Below, in pieces: positions 24,688 through 33,339 of a stretch of 64,000 nucleotides of DNA. The notes below the pieces were generated by a model that was not told the origin of the DNA, made no database searches, and was given only the letters and a program-made list of their open reading frames with translations. Each line of letters starts with the position of its first letter. The first letter of the stretch is position 1. Source of the stretch: Acidobacteriaceae bacterium (GTDB lineage Bacteria; Acidobacteriota; Terriglobia; Terriglobales; Acidobacteriaceae); contig CAHJWL010000002.1 of the NCBI GenBank assembly GCA_903642235.1, positions 124,001 to 188,000 of the forward strand. The letters run 5' to 3'. The translations under genes were made by a program, and so were the position numbers.

Positions 24688-26189
24688 TCCATCTCCGCCG
24701 CAGTTCTCTGCTTTCTGCCCCACTTTCGTTCGCACTTTCCCTGCTGCCGCTGGCTGTGCTGCCGCTGACATCACGATCTGCTCTTGCACAGGCCACGCCT
24801 CCGACTGCAGCCCATCCCTGGAGCACGATCCCGATTCCTGCACTGCCCGCCTTCAATCCACGGCAGCCGAAGCGTATTGAACTGCAGAACGGCCTCGTGA
24901 TTTTTCTGCAGGAGGATCACGAACTGCCGTTCATCGATGGATCCATCCTCATTCGCGGCGGCCGGCGCGATGAACCGTCCGCAAAAACCGGTCTGGTGAG
25001 TCTTTACGGGCAGGCTTGGCGCACCAGCGGTACGGCCGCATTGGATGGCGACACGCTGGACGACCAGATGGAGAACAAAGCGGCAAAGATCGAGACAGGT
25101 GGCGGGCTGGCGTCCACGACTCTCTCCTGGTCCAGCCTGAAGGGTGACTTCGACACTGTCTTTCCGCTCGCGACGGATCTTCTGCTGCACCCCGTCTTCA
25201 AGGAAGACAAACTTGATCTTGCCAAACAGCAGATCGCTACCGGTATCTCGCGCCGGAATGACAGTGCGGAGGCGATCGCAGGACGTGAGGTCAGCCAGTT
25301 GGCCTATGGCAAGAATAGTCCCTATGGACGGCAGACCGAATACGCGAGTGTAGATGCGGTGACACTTGCCGATCTGCAGAGCTGGCATGAAAAGACAGTC
25401 GTCCCGAATGGCATGATCGTCTCGCTCTCCGGCGACTTTGACAGCGGGCAGATGGAGGCGAAGCTCAGAACAGCCTTTAGCGGCCTCAAGCGTGGTTCGC
25501 TGCCGGCTCCCGTGGAAAACAAGTTCACCGGACCGAAGCCCGGCATCTTCTTCGTTGAGAAAAACGATGTCAATCAGTCCAGCGTGAACGTCTTCGGGCT
25601 CGGAACTGAACGAAACAATCCTGATCTCTACGCTCTTGCCGTAATGAATGAAATCTTTTCGGGCGGCTTCGGATCGCGGGTAGTTCAGGAGGTTCGGACC
25701 AAGCTCGGTCTCGCCTATTCGGTCGGCGGCAGTTACGGGGCGGCCTATGATCATCCGGGGCTGTTCGTAGTAGGCGTCGGAACGAAGAGCGAGAGCACCG
25801 TGCCGGCAACAAAGGCCGTTCTCGACGAGATTGGCAAGTTAAAGACGCAGCCCCCGAGTGCGGACGAGCTGAAGAGTGCAAAGGATCAGGTCTTGAACTC
25901 TTTCATCTTCAACTACGACTCACCAGACAAGATCTTGAATGAGCAGGTCACGCTAGCCTTCTATGGGTATCCTCTCGATTTCCTGGAGAAATATCGTGTC
26001 GGGGTGGAGAAGGTCTCTGCTGCGGATGTCACCCGTGTTGCCGGCAAGTACATCGACGTGTCGAAGCTCGCCATCATTGTGGTCGGCAACGAGCAGCAGA
26101 TTAAGCCGCAGTTGAGCGGACTCGGCACTGTGACTCCTGTGGATGTCACGATTCCGCCGCCCCCCGGCGGTCCGGCGCAGGCACAGTAA
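24684..26189 (+). CDS. M16-family partner subunit lacking the zinc motif
   Basis: 501 residues with a signal peptide (hydrophobic 10-33, cleavage after Ala-Leu-Ala). The M16 fold is clear: RIELQNGLVIFLQEDHELPF, and later EVRTKLGLAYSVGGSYGAAYD with the Arg and Tyr that bind substrate in M16 C-domains. Where HxxEH should stand the sequence reads VSLYGQAW, so zinc is not bound and the subunit is catalytically inactive by itself. Paired M16B enzymes share work this way: one chain supplies zinc, the other the Arg/Tyr pair. The start GTG overlaps the stop of the upstream gene, giving tight coupling. Confidence 0.92.
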   Translation: MIHLRRSSLLSAPLSFALSLLPLAVLPLTSRSALAQATPPTAAHPWSTIPIPALPAFNPRQPKRIELQNGLVIFLQEDHELPFIDGSILIRGGRRDEPSAKTGLVSLYGQAWRTSGTAALDGDTLDDQMENKAAKIETGGGLASTTLSWSSLKGDFDTVFPLATDLLLHPVFKEDKLDLAKQQIATGISRRNDSAEAIAGREVSQLAYGKNSPYGRQTEYASVDAVTLADLQSWHEKTVVPNGMIVSLSGDFDSGQMEAKLRTAFSGLKRGSLPAPVENKFTGPKPGIFFVEKNDVNQSSVNVFGLGTERNNPDLYALAVMNEIFSGGFGSRVVQEVRTKLGLAYSVGGSYGAAYDHPGLFVVGVGTKSESTVPATKAVLDEIGKLKTQPPSADELKSAKDQVLNSFIFNYDSPDKILNEQVTLAFYGYPLDFLEKYRVGVEKVSAADVTRVAGKYIDVSKLAIIVVGNEQQIKPQLSGLGTVTPVDVTIPPPPGGPAQAQ

Positions 26190-26201
26190 CCAAGCTTGAA
26201 C

Positions 26202-26229
26202 CACACCGCTTCTGTGGGAGTGCGGTGTG
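26202..26229. repeat. Inverted repeat downstream of the M16 pair
   Basis: CACACCGC (26202-26209) and GCGGTGTG (26222-26229) form a perfect 8-bp stem with a 12-nt loop. No T-run follows, so it is a weak terminator candidate or an operator before glmU, which starts 28 nt later. Confidence 0.45.
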
Positions 26230-26257
26230 TGGCGCCGTGTGAAAGGATGCGAGATCT

Positions 26258-27688
26258 ATGGACACAGGCATGGACACGAGCGGCCTTGCGATAGCCATCA
26301 TGGCTGCCGGCAAGGGCACGCGGCTTAAAAGCAAAAGACCAAAGGTCTTGCATGAGATTGGCGGACAAGCACTCCTGTTGCATGTGATTGCTGCCGCCAA
26401 GGCAATCATTCCTGCTGATCGCATCCTCTGTATCATCGGTCACGAGGCTGAGAGGGTCCGGTCTGCAGTGGAAGCTACTGGCGTGCGCTTCGTTCTGCAG
26501 GCTGAGCAGCGTGGCACAGGACATGCGTTGCAGCAGGTAAAAGCGTATCTGAGCGATCAAGCCGCCGCATCGCTCCCTGATAATCTGCTGGTCCTTTCCG
26601 GTGACGTTCCACTCATTCGGCCGGAGACACTTGCTGCCGTATGCGAGACTCACCTGCGCGAGCATGCCTCGATGACGATTTTGACGGCAGTTCCGGCAGA
26701 TCCGACGGGCTATGGTCGTGTTTTGAGGGTTGCCGAACGCTCGGCCGAGGTGACGGCAATTGTGGAGCAGAAGGCTCTGACGGCAGAACAGATGTCAGCG
26801 CCCGAGATCAACTCCGGTATCTACTGCTTCCGGACAACTTCTCTCTTCAGCAAGCTGGATCAGCTCTCCAACGACAACGCGCATGGTGAGTTGTATCTGA
26901 CCGATGTTGCGGCGATGCTGGTCGCCAGCGGCGAGCGCGTCGTAGCAGTCAAAGCGGACAGTGTGGACGAGGTGCTTGGCGCAAACACGATCGCTGAGAT
27001 GATGCACCTGGATGCTGCCATGCGTTTTGAAAAAGCGAAGCGGCTGATGGCGCAGGGAGTCACGATTCTTCGGCCAGATACATGCGTGATCGACGCGGCC
27101 GTCGAGGTTGGTTCGGACACAGTTCTCGAGCCCTTCGTGCAACTGCTGGGCGCAACGCGTATCGGCTCGGACTGTCGTATCCGCTCTTTCTCCGTTGTGC
27201 AGAACTCCACTCTTGGCGATGGGGTTCTGCTGCGAAACGGCTGCATCCTCGACGGTGCTCAGGTTGCCGCTGGCGCGCTCATCGGACCGTATGCGCATCT
27301 ACGGCCGGAGAGCGAGATCGGCGAAGGAGCGCATGTTGGAAACTTCTGCGAGACCAAGAAAGTCCGGCTTGGTAAAGGATCAAAGGCCAATCACCTGAGC
27401 TACCTCGGCGATGCCGAGATCGGTGGAGGTGTCAACATAGGCGCTGGGGCGATCACCTGTAACTACGACGGGGCGCACAAGCACCTGACAACGATCGGAG
27501 ATGGTGCCTTCATCGGCTCGGACTCGACACTGGTCGCGCCGGTAACGGTCGGCGCCGGAGCCTATGTGGCTGCCGGCAGCTGCATCACTGAGACCGTCCC
27601 TGCAGAGTCTCTTGCGCTCGGACGCAGCCGACAGATAACAAAGCCGGGGTGGGTAGCGGCACGACAGGCTGCAGGAAAAACGAAATAA
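26258..27688 (+). CDS. glmU: Bifunctional GlmU: GlcN-1-P acetyltransferase and GlcNAc-1-P uridylyltransferase
   Basis: 476 residues, typical for GlmU. The N-terminal uridylyltransferase carries IMAAGKGTRLKSKRPKVLHE (the GxGTRMxSxxPKxLH signature) and later VLSGDVPLIRPE and EINSGIYCF. From about residue 265 the left-handed beta helix of hexapeptide repeats begins and runs to GAGAYVAAGSCIT, with NFCETKKVRLGKGSKANHLSYLGDAEIG as the acetyl-CoA and active-site region. It makes UDP-GlcNAc for peptidoglycan and for the Pgl-like surface sugars in this window. The start could be ATG 26258 or 26270. Confidence 0.97.
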   Translation: MDTGMDTSGLAIAIMAAGKGTRLKSKRPKVLHEIGGQALLLHVIAAAKAIIPADRILCIIGHEAERVRSAVEATGVRFVLQAEQRGTGHALQQVKAYLSDQAAASLPDNLLVLSGDVPLIRPETLAAVCETHLREHASMTILTAVPADPTGYGRVLRVAERSAEVTAIVEQKALTAEQMSAPEINSGIYCFRTTSLFSKLDQLSNDNAHGELYLTDVAAMLVASGERVVAVKADSVDEVLGANTIAEMMHLDAAMRFEKAKRLMAQGVTILRPDTCVIDAAVEVGSDTVLEPFVQLLGATRIGSDCRIRSFSVVQNSTLGDGVLLRNGCILDGAQVAAGALIGPYAHLRPESEIGEGAHVGNFCETKKVRLGKGSKANHLSYLGDAEIGGGVNIGAGAITCNYDGAHKHLTTIGDGAFIGSDSTLVAPVTVGAGAYVAAGSCITETVPAESLALGRSRQITKPGWVAARQAAGKTK

Positions 27689-27723
27689 GGCACTGGCCAG
27701 CTACTTGGCTCTTCTTGCGACGT

Positions 27724-29235
27724 TCAATCTGCAAGCAACACTGGCTGCTGTGACTGCCAGAAGCTGAGCCGTAGAGCCGGTACATAGATGGAGGCCAGCT
27801 GAACACATGTGGTCGCCACCAGGATGCCGTAGAGAATCTCGTTCGCGAGAAACATCTTCGGTCCTGGAGCCGCAAGGGCTGTGGTGTAGAGATAGAAAAA
27901 GCCCATCACATAGCCAAGCCCCGGAAGCACAGGCAAGAGAGTGAAGAACGGAATGAGCCAGATGATGTACCAGGCATAGTGTGGGCTGAAAAGCAGCATG
28001 AGCGCTCCCGCCAGAGCAAAAGCTGGGGGCAGGAAAGCGGCTGCCTGATGTGCGTGTAGCTGCTCCTTGAGTGGGGTGGCAATAGAGGCTTTCTGACCGA
28101 TTGCCGGTGAGGCGCTCTGCCAGGCCCACCAAGAGATGCCGGCAAAGGTCGCTGCGGAAAAAGCGAGAAAAACCGCTGTCGGAACCTGGTGAAGGCCGGG
28201 GACGTGGTGCACCAGATCCAGCAGAAAATAGCGCGCGCCGGAGGTCATCCCCTCTTCTTCCACATAGCCGCCAAGAAAGCCGAAGACAAGCCGTCCAACG
28301 GAAGAGTAAGTCGCATACCCCGCCGCAAAGAGCAGCGCCATGACGGCCGGCATCGTCCACTCGACGCCGTGCTTTACTGTTGAAGTTTTGCGGTCGAAGG
28401 GATGTCGCATGTACAGCGCTGGAAAGAGAACCAGTGGGTACAGCTTGGTCAGAACGGCAAGTGCAAGGAAGATCCCCGTCATCGTCGGCCGGCGCTGGTA
28501 GCGAGCGACCAGCGCCAAGCCAATCAGCGCCATGGCAAGCGAGTCGAGATGCCCGGAGCCCGCAATTTCCCAGATCAAAATCGGCGCCCATGCATACAGG
28601 ATCACCTGCTCTCGCGGCCTGCCCAAGGCTCGCAGCAACCAGAGCAGCGACCACACGGTAATGCCCTCGCAGAGGACAAGAGCCGTCTTCATCATCACCA
28701 GGGTTGCCGAAATGAAGGTCACCAGCCAGAAGAACATCTGAGCAAACGGCGGATAGATGGTGTGAGCGTAGGTGGCTCGGTTGATGGCTGGAAAGATGTT
28801 GCCCTCTGACGCTCCGCGAAGCGCCATCATTGCCGGATCCGCTGGAACGTACCGATATGGATTGATGCCGGCGTGTTGAGCGATACCGTCCCATACATAG
28901 CGATAGACATCGGAGGAGAGAAACGCGTCCCCGAAGAGCGGCGTTAAACGACAGAGAATAGCAACGCCAAGGATGATCGGCAGCGTGGATCGATTCGCAG
29001 GCTGCGTCAACACAAGGAAACTTGCCAGAACATAACACCACACCGACCAGCCCGACGTGCCCGAGAAACCGATGATGTAGTCGTCATATTCAACGACGAG
29101 ATGACGCGACAGCAGGAACAGAAGCAGCCCCAGCAGGAGCAGGGCGACGTTGGTTTGCCAGGCTCGCGCCTGCCACCATGTAGCAGCCGGCTGTGACGCT
29201 GTGGGCAGAGACATCGTGTCTCGCAAAGCTCTCAT
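27724..29235 (-). CDS. Polytopic membrane glycosyltransferase (GT87/mannosyltransferase-like)
   Basis: A 503-residue protein with about 11-12 predicted helices. The first periplasmic-loop signature is DVYRYVWDGIAQHAGINPYRY, followed by YPPFAQ and AGSGHLDSLAMALIGLAL. These are the acidic-loop and His-Leu-Asp motifs of polyprenyl-phosphate-dependent GT-C enzymes such as the DUF2029/GT87 mannosyltransferases. It would take a sugar from a lipid-phosphate donor and act on the outer face of the inner membrane. Its start overlaps the DUF2064 gene stop by 4 nt, the last step of a three-gene operon. Acceptor and donor are unknown. Confidence 0.85.
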   Translation of the reverse strand: MRALRDTMSLPTASQPAATWWQARAWQTNVALLLLGLLLFLLSRHLVVEYDDYIIGFSGTSGWSVWCYVLASFLVLTQPANRSTLPIILGVAILCRLTPLFGDAFLSSDVYRYVWDGIAQHAGINPYRYVPADPAMMALRGASEGNIFPAINRATYAHTIYPPFAQMFFWLVTFISATLVMMKTALVLCEGITVWSLLWLLRALGRPREQVILYAWAPILIWEIAGSGHLDSLAMALIGLALVARYQRRPTMTGIFLALAVLTKLYPLVLFPALYMRHPFDRKTSTVKHGVEWTMPAVMALLFAAGYATYSSVGRLVFGFLGGYVEEEGMTSGARYFLLDLVHHVPGLHQVPTAVFLAFSAATFAGISWWAWQSASPAIGQKASIATPLKEQLHAHQAAAFLPPAFALAGALMLLFSPHYAWYIIWLIPFFTLLPVLPGLGYVMGFFYLYTTALAAPGPKMFLANEILYGILVATTCVQLASIYVPALRLSFWQSQQPVLLAD

Positions 29236-30083
29236 CGAGCGATGAAATCCCGGTGATTCTTTGCGAAAGCGTAGGCAGGCTCAAGAGCCTTAAGAAAGTC
29301 GCGTGTAGCCGGTGCCGCGTACCCCCGCATGGTAGCGAATGGCGGTTGTGTTCCGTTCAGAAGTTCCGCTTGTAGTAGAGTGAGCGTCTCCTGATCGTCA
29401 ACGTCATACCAGACCGGCAGATCGACGACCTCCAGCAAAGCCTCGCAACAGCGCTGACGCGTCTCCCGCGCGACGGTAGGGGTCGACCAGGAGATGTTCT
29501 GAAAGGGAGATTCGTGAGCCGCCTTCAGTCCGATCAGGTAGTAGCCGCCGTCGTATGACGGGCCGAGTACAACGCGGTCTCCGGGAAGGGCCAGGGCTTC
29601 TACAGCCTGCGCATACGCCTCCGCCGGAACCGTTGGTGAGTCGGAGTCAATCAAGCAAACGCTCTGATAGCCGCACGCGAGGATATCCTGTGCGGCTGCA
29701 AGCAGACGCTCGCCAAAGACGCCTCCGCGCTGCGGAATCAGGGTGAACGGCTCGGGAAAGACTTCGTCAAACGCTGCTTCTTCTCCCACCGGTGTGTAGC
29801 AGACGAGCCATGAAGCTTTCGGGACGCTACCGAGGCTAGCCGCGGTGTCGCGCAGAAAGCAGGTATTCAAGGCAGCTGTCTGAGCAAGGGTGAGAGGAGG
29901 AGACAAACGCGTCTTTACCTTGCCCTCGCGGGGAGCCTTCGCCATTATGGCCAAAGCACACTGGCCGCCCAAGCGCGGGTCATTAACTCTAGGATCAAGA
30001 ATTTTGTAGGACATGTCCTTCAAAAGAGCGTAGCAGAGACGACTATTACCGAACTGCAGCACGAAAGCAGAGCCCCGTGCCAA
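29232..30083 (-). CDS. DUF2064 / TIGR04282-type GT-A glycosyltransferase-like protein
   Basis: Up to 283 residues of a GT-A nucleotidyl/glycosyltransferase fold: ALAIMAKAPREGKVKTRLSP, the IDSDSPTVP acidic motif (DxD-like) and GPSYDGGYYLIGLK, the family signature. Some members are named arsenosugar biosynthesis glycosyltransferases, but no arsenic gene is seen here and the local context is a methyltransferase plus a polytopic glycosyltransferase. The frame reaches a TTG at 30083, just after the methyltransferase stop; an internal ATG at 30014 would give 260 residues and keeps the whole domain. A polyprenyl-phosphate sugar synthesis role feeding the next gene is a reasonable guess. Confidence 0.82.
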   Translation of the reverse strand: MARGSAFVLQFGNSRLCYALLKDMSYKILDPRVNDPRLGGQCALAIMAKAPREGKVKTRLSPPLTLAQTAALNTCFLRDTAASLGSVPKASWLVCYTPVGEEAAFDEVFPEPFTLIPQRGGVFGERLLAAAQDILACGYQSVCLIDSDSPTVPAEAYAQAVEALALPGDRVVLGPSYDGGYYLIGLKAAHESPFQNISWSTPTVARETRQRCCEALLEVVDLPVWYDVDDQETLTLLQAELLNGTQPPFATMRGYAAPATRDFLKALEPAYAFAKNHRDFIAR

Positions 30084-30086
30084 GTC

Positions 30087-30890
30087 TCAGGCGTGCTGGA
30101 GATTGCCGTCGCGAAAAGCAGGGTTCTTCCCGACTGTACCTGGAGCATCTGCAGCAAGCGCCGCCGCCGCGTCAACCCCGACCGGGACAGGTTGCGCATG
30201 GCCCCGGACACAGACTGCGTATTGATACCAACCGTCCGCGTCCAGTGTGGAAAGCGACCAGGGTTGCGTTCGCACGAGAGCTTCAAAGGCTTCCTTGCTC
30301 ATCACGTCAGCCTGTTGCGGTTCACGATATTTTCCCGCCGGAGAGGTAGTGAGCCTTGCCAAGAGCCACATGAGGGCGAGCGGCAGGCGGGTCCTGAAGC
30401 CCGAAGTTGGCTCCGCGATAAAACAGCGGCCGGCGGGCTTCAGCACCCGAAAGATCTCCCGGACGATGCCTTCTTTATCCGGCACAATCAGAAAGAGCCG
30501 TGACACAACAATGCAGTCAATAGAGGCAGACGGGTATGGAAGCGAGTGCGCATCCGCATGCTGGAAGCTGCAGTTTGAGAGTTGGCGCGCTGCCGCCCGG
30601 CCCTCGGCACGACGGATGAGCGTCTCTGACAGGTCAACGCCCGTGGTTCGAAGAGCAGGATACTCAGCAGACAATCGACAGGCATAAAAGCCAGGCCCAC
30701 AGCCGAGCTCCAGAAGACGTGTACCGCTCGGCGGCGGCTCCTCCGGGAAGAGGCTCTGGATGATCTCGTGTGTATGGTCGCGGAAGAGGTACTCCCGGCA
30801 CAGTGCATAGAACCAGGCGACACGCTCGAAGAGGCTGTCAGGCCGGATTTGCGGGCTACAGGATGCCGTGTCCGCGTTACTCTGATTCAT
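30087..30890 (-). CDS. Class I SAM-dependent methyltransferase
   Basis: 267 residues. Motif I is LLELGCGPGFYACRL, followed by TGVDLSETLIRRAE, the acidic ribose-binding strand end, and then HADAHSLPYPSASIDCIVVS and IFRVLKPAGRCFIAEP, all standard for UbiE/Methyltransf_11 enzymes. It opens the operon methyltransferase, DUF2064 and membrane glycosyltransferase, with only 3 nt to the next start. The substrate is unknown. About 30 residues at the C-terminus (Ala/Val-rich, then FRDGNLQHA) have no assigned role. Confidence 0.88.
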   Translation of the reverse strand: MNQSNADTASCSPQIRPDSLFERVAWFYALCREYLFRDHTHEIIQSLFPEEPPPSGTRLLELGCGPGFYACRLSAEYPALRTTGVDLSETLIRRAEGRAAARQLSNCSFQHADAHSLPYPSASIDCIVVSRLFLIVPDKEGIVREIFRVLKPAGRCFIAEPTSGFRTRLPLALMWLLARLTTSPAGKYREPQQADVMSKEAFEALVRTQPWSLSTLDADGWYQYAVCVRGHAQPVPVGVDAAAALAADAPGTVGKNPAFRDGNLQHA

Positions 30891-30992
30891 TGCTTATAGC
30901 CCTGATCTGCCGATTGGAAGCCAGACGATCGTGGAACGCGTCTGAGCTGATTGTATCCTCTTGCATCAACTTCATGGAGAGACAAGAACTCT

Positions 30993-32021
30993 CTACGTGG
31001 TCCAGTCAAGAACAACTTTGCCGGAATCTCCTGAACGCATTGCAGCAAAGCCGTCCTCGAACTCCCGCCACGGCAAGCGATGCGTAATGACATTGGTGAT
31101 GTCTAAACCACTTTCAAGCATCACGCTCATCTTGTACCAGGTCTCATACATCTCTCGACCATAGATGCCGCGGAGCGTTAGCTGGTTGAAGATGATCTGG
31201 TTCCAGTCGACAGCAATCGGTTCCGCGGGTATGCCGAGCATCGCGATCTTTCCGCCGTGACTCATGGTCGCCAGCATGTCGCGAAACGCGTGAGCATTTC
31301 CGGACATCTCGAGGCCCACGTCAAAGCCTTCGGTCATATGTAAATCGGTCATCAGAGACGGAAGAGGTGTGGCTCTGGGATTGATCGCCCGGGTGACACC
31401 GACCTTTTCGGCAAGAGCAAGCCGGTAGGGGTTCGGGTCTGAGATCACGACGTGACGTGCGCCCGCATGACGCGCAACGGCGGCGGCCATGATGCCGATC
31501 GGGCCGGCCCCGGTGACCAGCACATCTTCGCCCAGAACGGGAAAGGCCAGAGCGGTGTGAACAGCATTGCCTAGAGGATCAAAGATGGCTGCGATCTCGA
31601 GTGGAATGCCAGGCGAGTGGCGCCAGACGTTTGTCATGGGAAGCACGATGTACTGCGCGAAGCAGCCGTTCCGCTGCACCCCGGTACCGAGCGTATGCGC
31701 GCAGAGATGACGGCGACCTGCCAGGCAGTTGCGGCAGCGTCCGCAGACGACATGCCCCTCGCCCGATACCAGATCTCCTGCTCGAAAATCGGCAACGTTT
31801 GACCCTACTTCTACGACTTCACCGACGAACTCGTGACCAATGGTAAGCCCAAGTGGAATGGTCTTTTGTGCCCACGCATCCCACTCGTAGATGTGAAGAT
31901 CGGTTCCACAGATACCCGTCATCAGCACACGAATCTTCACATCGTTGATGCCGGGCTGAGGCTCCGGAACGTCCTCCAGCCACAAGCCACGAGTGCTCTC
32001 CCGCTTCACAAACGCTTTCAC
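30993..32021 (-). CDS. tdh: L-threonine 3-dehydrogenase (zinc medium-chain dehydrogenase)
   Basis: 342 residues, the exact length class of Tdh. Catalytic zinc ligands are the Cys in [16 protein letters not shown] and the His-Glu of [10 protein letters not shown]. The structural zinc uses four Cys in [15 protein letters not shown]. The Rossmann motif is [15 protein letters not shown], and [13 protein letters not shown] matches Tdh C-termini closely. It oxidises L-threonine with NAD to 2-amino-3-ketobutyrate. The usual partner kbl is not adjacent. It is transcribed away from the glycan cluster and is probably unrelated to it. Confidence 0.92.
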   Translation of the reverse strand: MKAFVKRESTRGLWLEDVPEPQPGINDVKIRVLMTGICGTDLHIYEWDAWAQKTIPLGLTIGHEFVGEVVEVGSNVADFRAGDLVSGEGHVVCGRCRNCLAGRRHLCAHTLGTGVQRNGCFAQYIVLPMTNVWRHSPGIPLEIAAIFDPLGNAVHTALAFPVLGEDVLVTGAGPIGIMAAAVARHAGARHVVISDPNPYRLALAEKVGVTRAINPRATPLPSLMTDLHMTEGFDVGLEMSGNAHAFRDMLATMSHGGKIAMLGIPAEPIAVDWNQIIFNQLTLRGIYGREMYETWYKMSVMLESGLDITNVITHRLPWREFEDGFAAMRSGDSGKVVLDWTT

Positions 32022-32377
32022 TACGAGCTCCTTCCGTCAGGCGTAGTACCACGCCTTCCTCCGGTATTCTATCCGCCTGGTAGTCACGCTGGAGTGCTGG
32101 ACTAGCAAGCATGATCGCGACGTCCCCTCCGAAGTCTGACCTTCAAAGCGTCTCCACTGCCGCGGGGGGCAAGCCCAGCACAATCCCGCTCTGACCAGAT
32201 CTTTGGGTGCTTGCGAAGGCACCTCAATGATCTTTGAAGCAACCTGAGGATCAACATTCCTCTCCAATGCGACAGTTGTACATAGAATGTTTTCAGACAG
32301 ACGCACAGATGCTTCCCGGCCGGTTGAGAACTTGACCGAGCTCTGCAGATGTGTTCGGTCTTGGCTTTGTTTTGCTT
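32022..32377. other. Divergent intergenic region between tdh and the glycan cluster
   Basis: About 355 bp that must carry the tdh promoter (minus) and the promoter of the plus-strand glycan operon. Open frames of 60-90 codons exist on both strands, but none has family features or a good ribosome-binding site. A direct promoter call is not possible by eye. Confidence 0.4.
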
Positions 32378-32386
32378 GGGAGAGGG
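32378..32386 (+). promoter_or_regulatory. Ribosome-binding site fixing the start of the hydrolase-like gene
   Basis: GGGAGAGGG ends 5 nt before the ATG at 32392. The open frame extends 105 nt further upstream but without such a site, so the protein begins MVEAVVLWNEP, right at the first catalytic strand. This matters for the permuted-barrel observation. Confidence 0.65.
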
Positions 32387-32391
32387 TGTTT

Positions 32392-33339
32392 ATGGTCGAA
32401 GCTGTCGTGCTTTGGAACGAGCCGAATAACCTTTCGCACTGGAATTTTCATCTGGATCCCGGCTGGGAACGCTTCGCAGATATGGTCAAGCAGGCAGCAA
32501 CGGCGATCCGGCGGCAGAATCCGCAGCTAACGATTGTTCTTGGCGGCGTATCTTCCTGCGATCCGGATTTTCTTCGTCTCATGGCGAGCTATGGTGTGAT
32601 GACTGTCGTAGATGCCGTCGGTGTGCATGGTTTTCCGCTCGACTGGAATCACTGGCAGGTATCAGACTGGCCTGCAAAGATCATGGAAGCTCGCGAAATC
32701 AGCGGCCGTCCGGTTTGGGTTACGGAGGTCGGCGTCTCCTCCTTCGGCGCGGAAGAGGTCCAGACCTTCGGATTCGAGCGCACTCTTAGCCTCCTTCAAG
32801 GGCAGGTGGAACGCATTCACTGGTACAGCCTTTTTGATCTTCCGCCCAGTTGGCCTGCGGAGACACGCCATAAGGAAGCGGAGGGCTCGTCCTATTACCG
32901 CCACTACTATCTCGGCCTCGTCCGCGATGATGGAACGGAGAAGCCGGCAGCGAAGATCTTCCCGACAGATGGCAGCGTCGGCTTCTGCCAGTGGTTTCAC
33001 TTCGAGGATCCGCGACTGAATGATGCGGTGACGTGGATGAAGGCGCACGGCGTCCAGCATATTCGCACCGGACTGAGTTGGGCGGATTCGTTCCGCCCTG
33101 GTGCAATGGAATGGTTCGATCGGCAAATGTCAGCGCTGGAACCGTTTAAGGTGGCACTTACACTATGTTTCACCCCCAATCATCTAGGTCTGGAAGAACA
33201 CCATACCAGCCCTCCGAGGGACAACTCTGAGTTCGTGCGGTTTGCCGAGTGGGCTATAAAGCGGTATGCTCCGGCATCGGCATATCAGATCAAGAGTCAA
33301 GAACTACGGGCCGCGCCCGAGGAGGTCGTCGCTCGATGA
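32392..33339 (+). CDS. Beta-xylosidase/cellulase-like TIM-barrel protein with permuted halves
   Basis: 315 residues resembling clan-A glycoside hydrolases. VLWNEPNNLSHWNF (Glu10) looks like the beta4 acid/base motif, and RPVWVTEVGVSSFG (Glu112) like the beta7 nucleophile; HWYSLFDLP continues toward beta8. After a linker (about 180-197) the chain continues with QWFHFEDPRL, IRTGLSWADSFRPGA and ALTLCFTPNH, which in ordinary relatives would precede the NEP motif. The order is thus beta4-8, then beta1-3. There is no signal peptide, so it acts in the cytoplasm, perhaps on a glycan precursor or as a non-hydrolytic enzyme. The stop overlaps the next start by 4 nt. It is first gene of the plus-strand cluster. 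Confidence 0.75.
   Translation: MVEAVVLWNEPNNLSHWNFHLDPGWERFADMVKQAATAIRRQNPQLTIVLGGVSSCDPDFLRLMASYGVMTVVDAVGVHGFPLDWNHWQVSDWPAKIMEAREISGRPVWVTEVGVSSFGAEEVQTFGFERTLSLLQGQVERIHWYSLFDLPPSWPAETRHKEAEGSSYYRHYYLGLVRDDGTEKPAAKIFPTDGSVGFCQWFHFEDPRLNDAVTWMKAHGVQHIRTGLSWADSFRPGAMEWFDRQMSALEPFKVALTLCFTPNHLGLEEHHTSPPRDNSEFVRFAEWAIKRYAPASAYQIKSQELRAAPEEVVAR

Noticed and set aside
27701-29041. Long open frame (about 446 codons) on the minus strand in a second frame
   Set aside because: It lies wholly within the polytopic glycosyltransferase gene. Its translation is Arg/Ser/Cys-rich without domains, whereas the other frame has clear helices and motifs.
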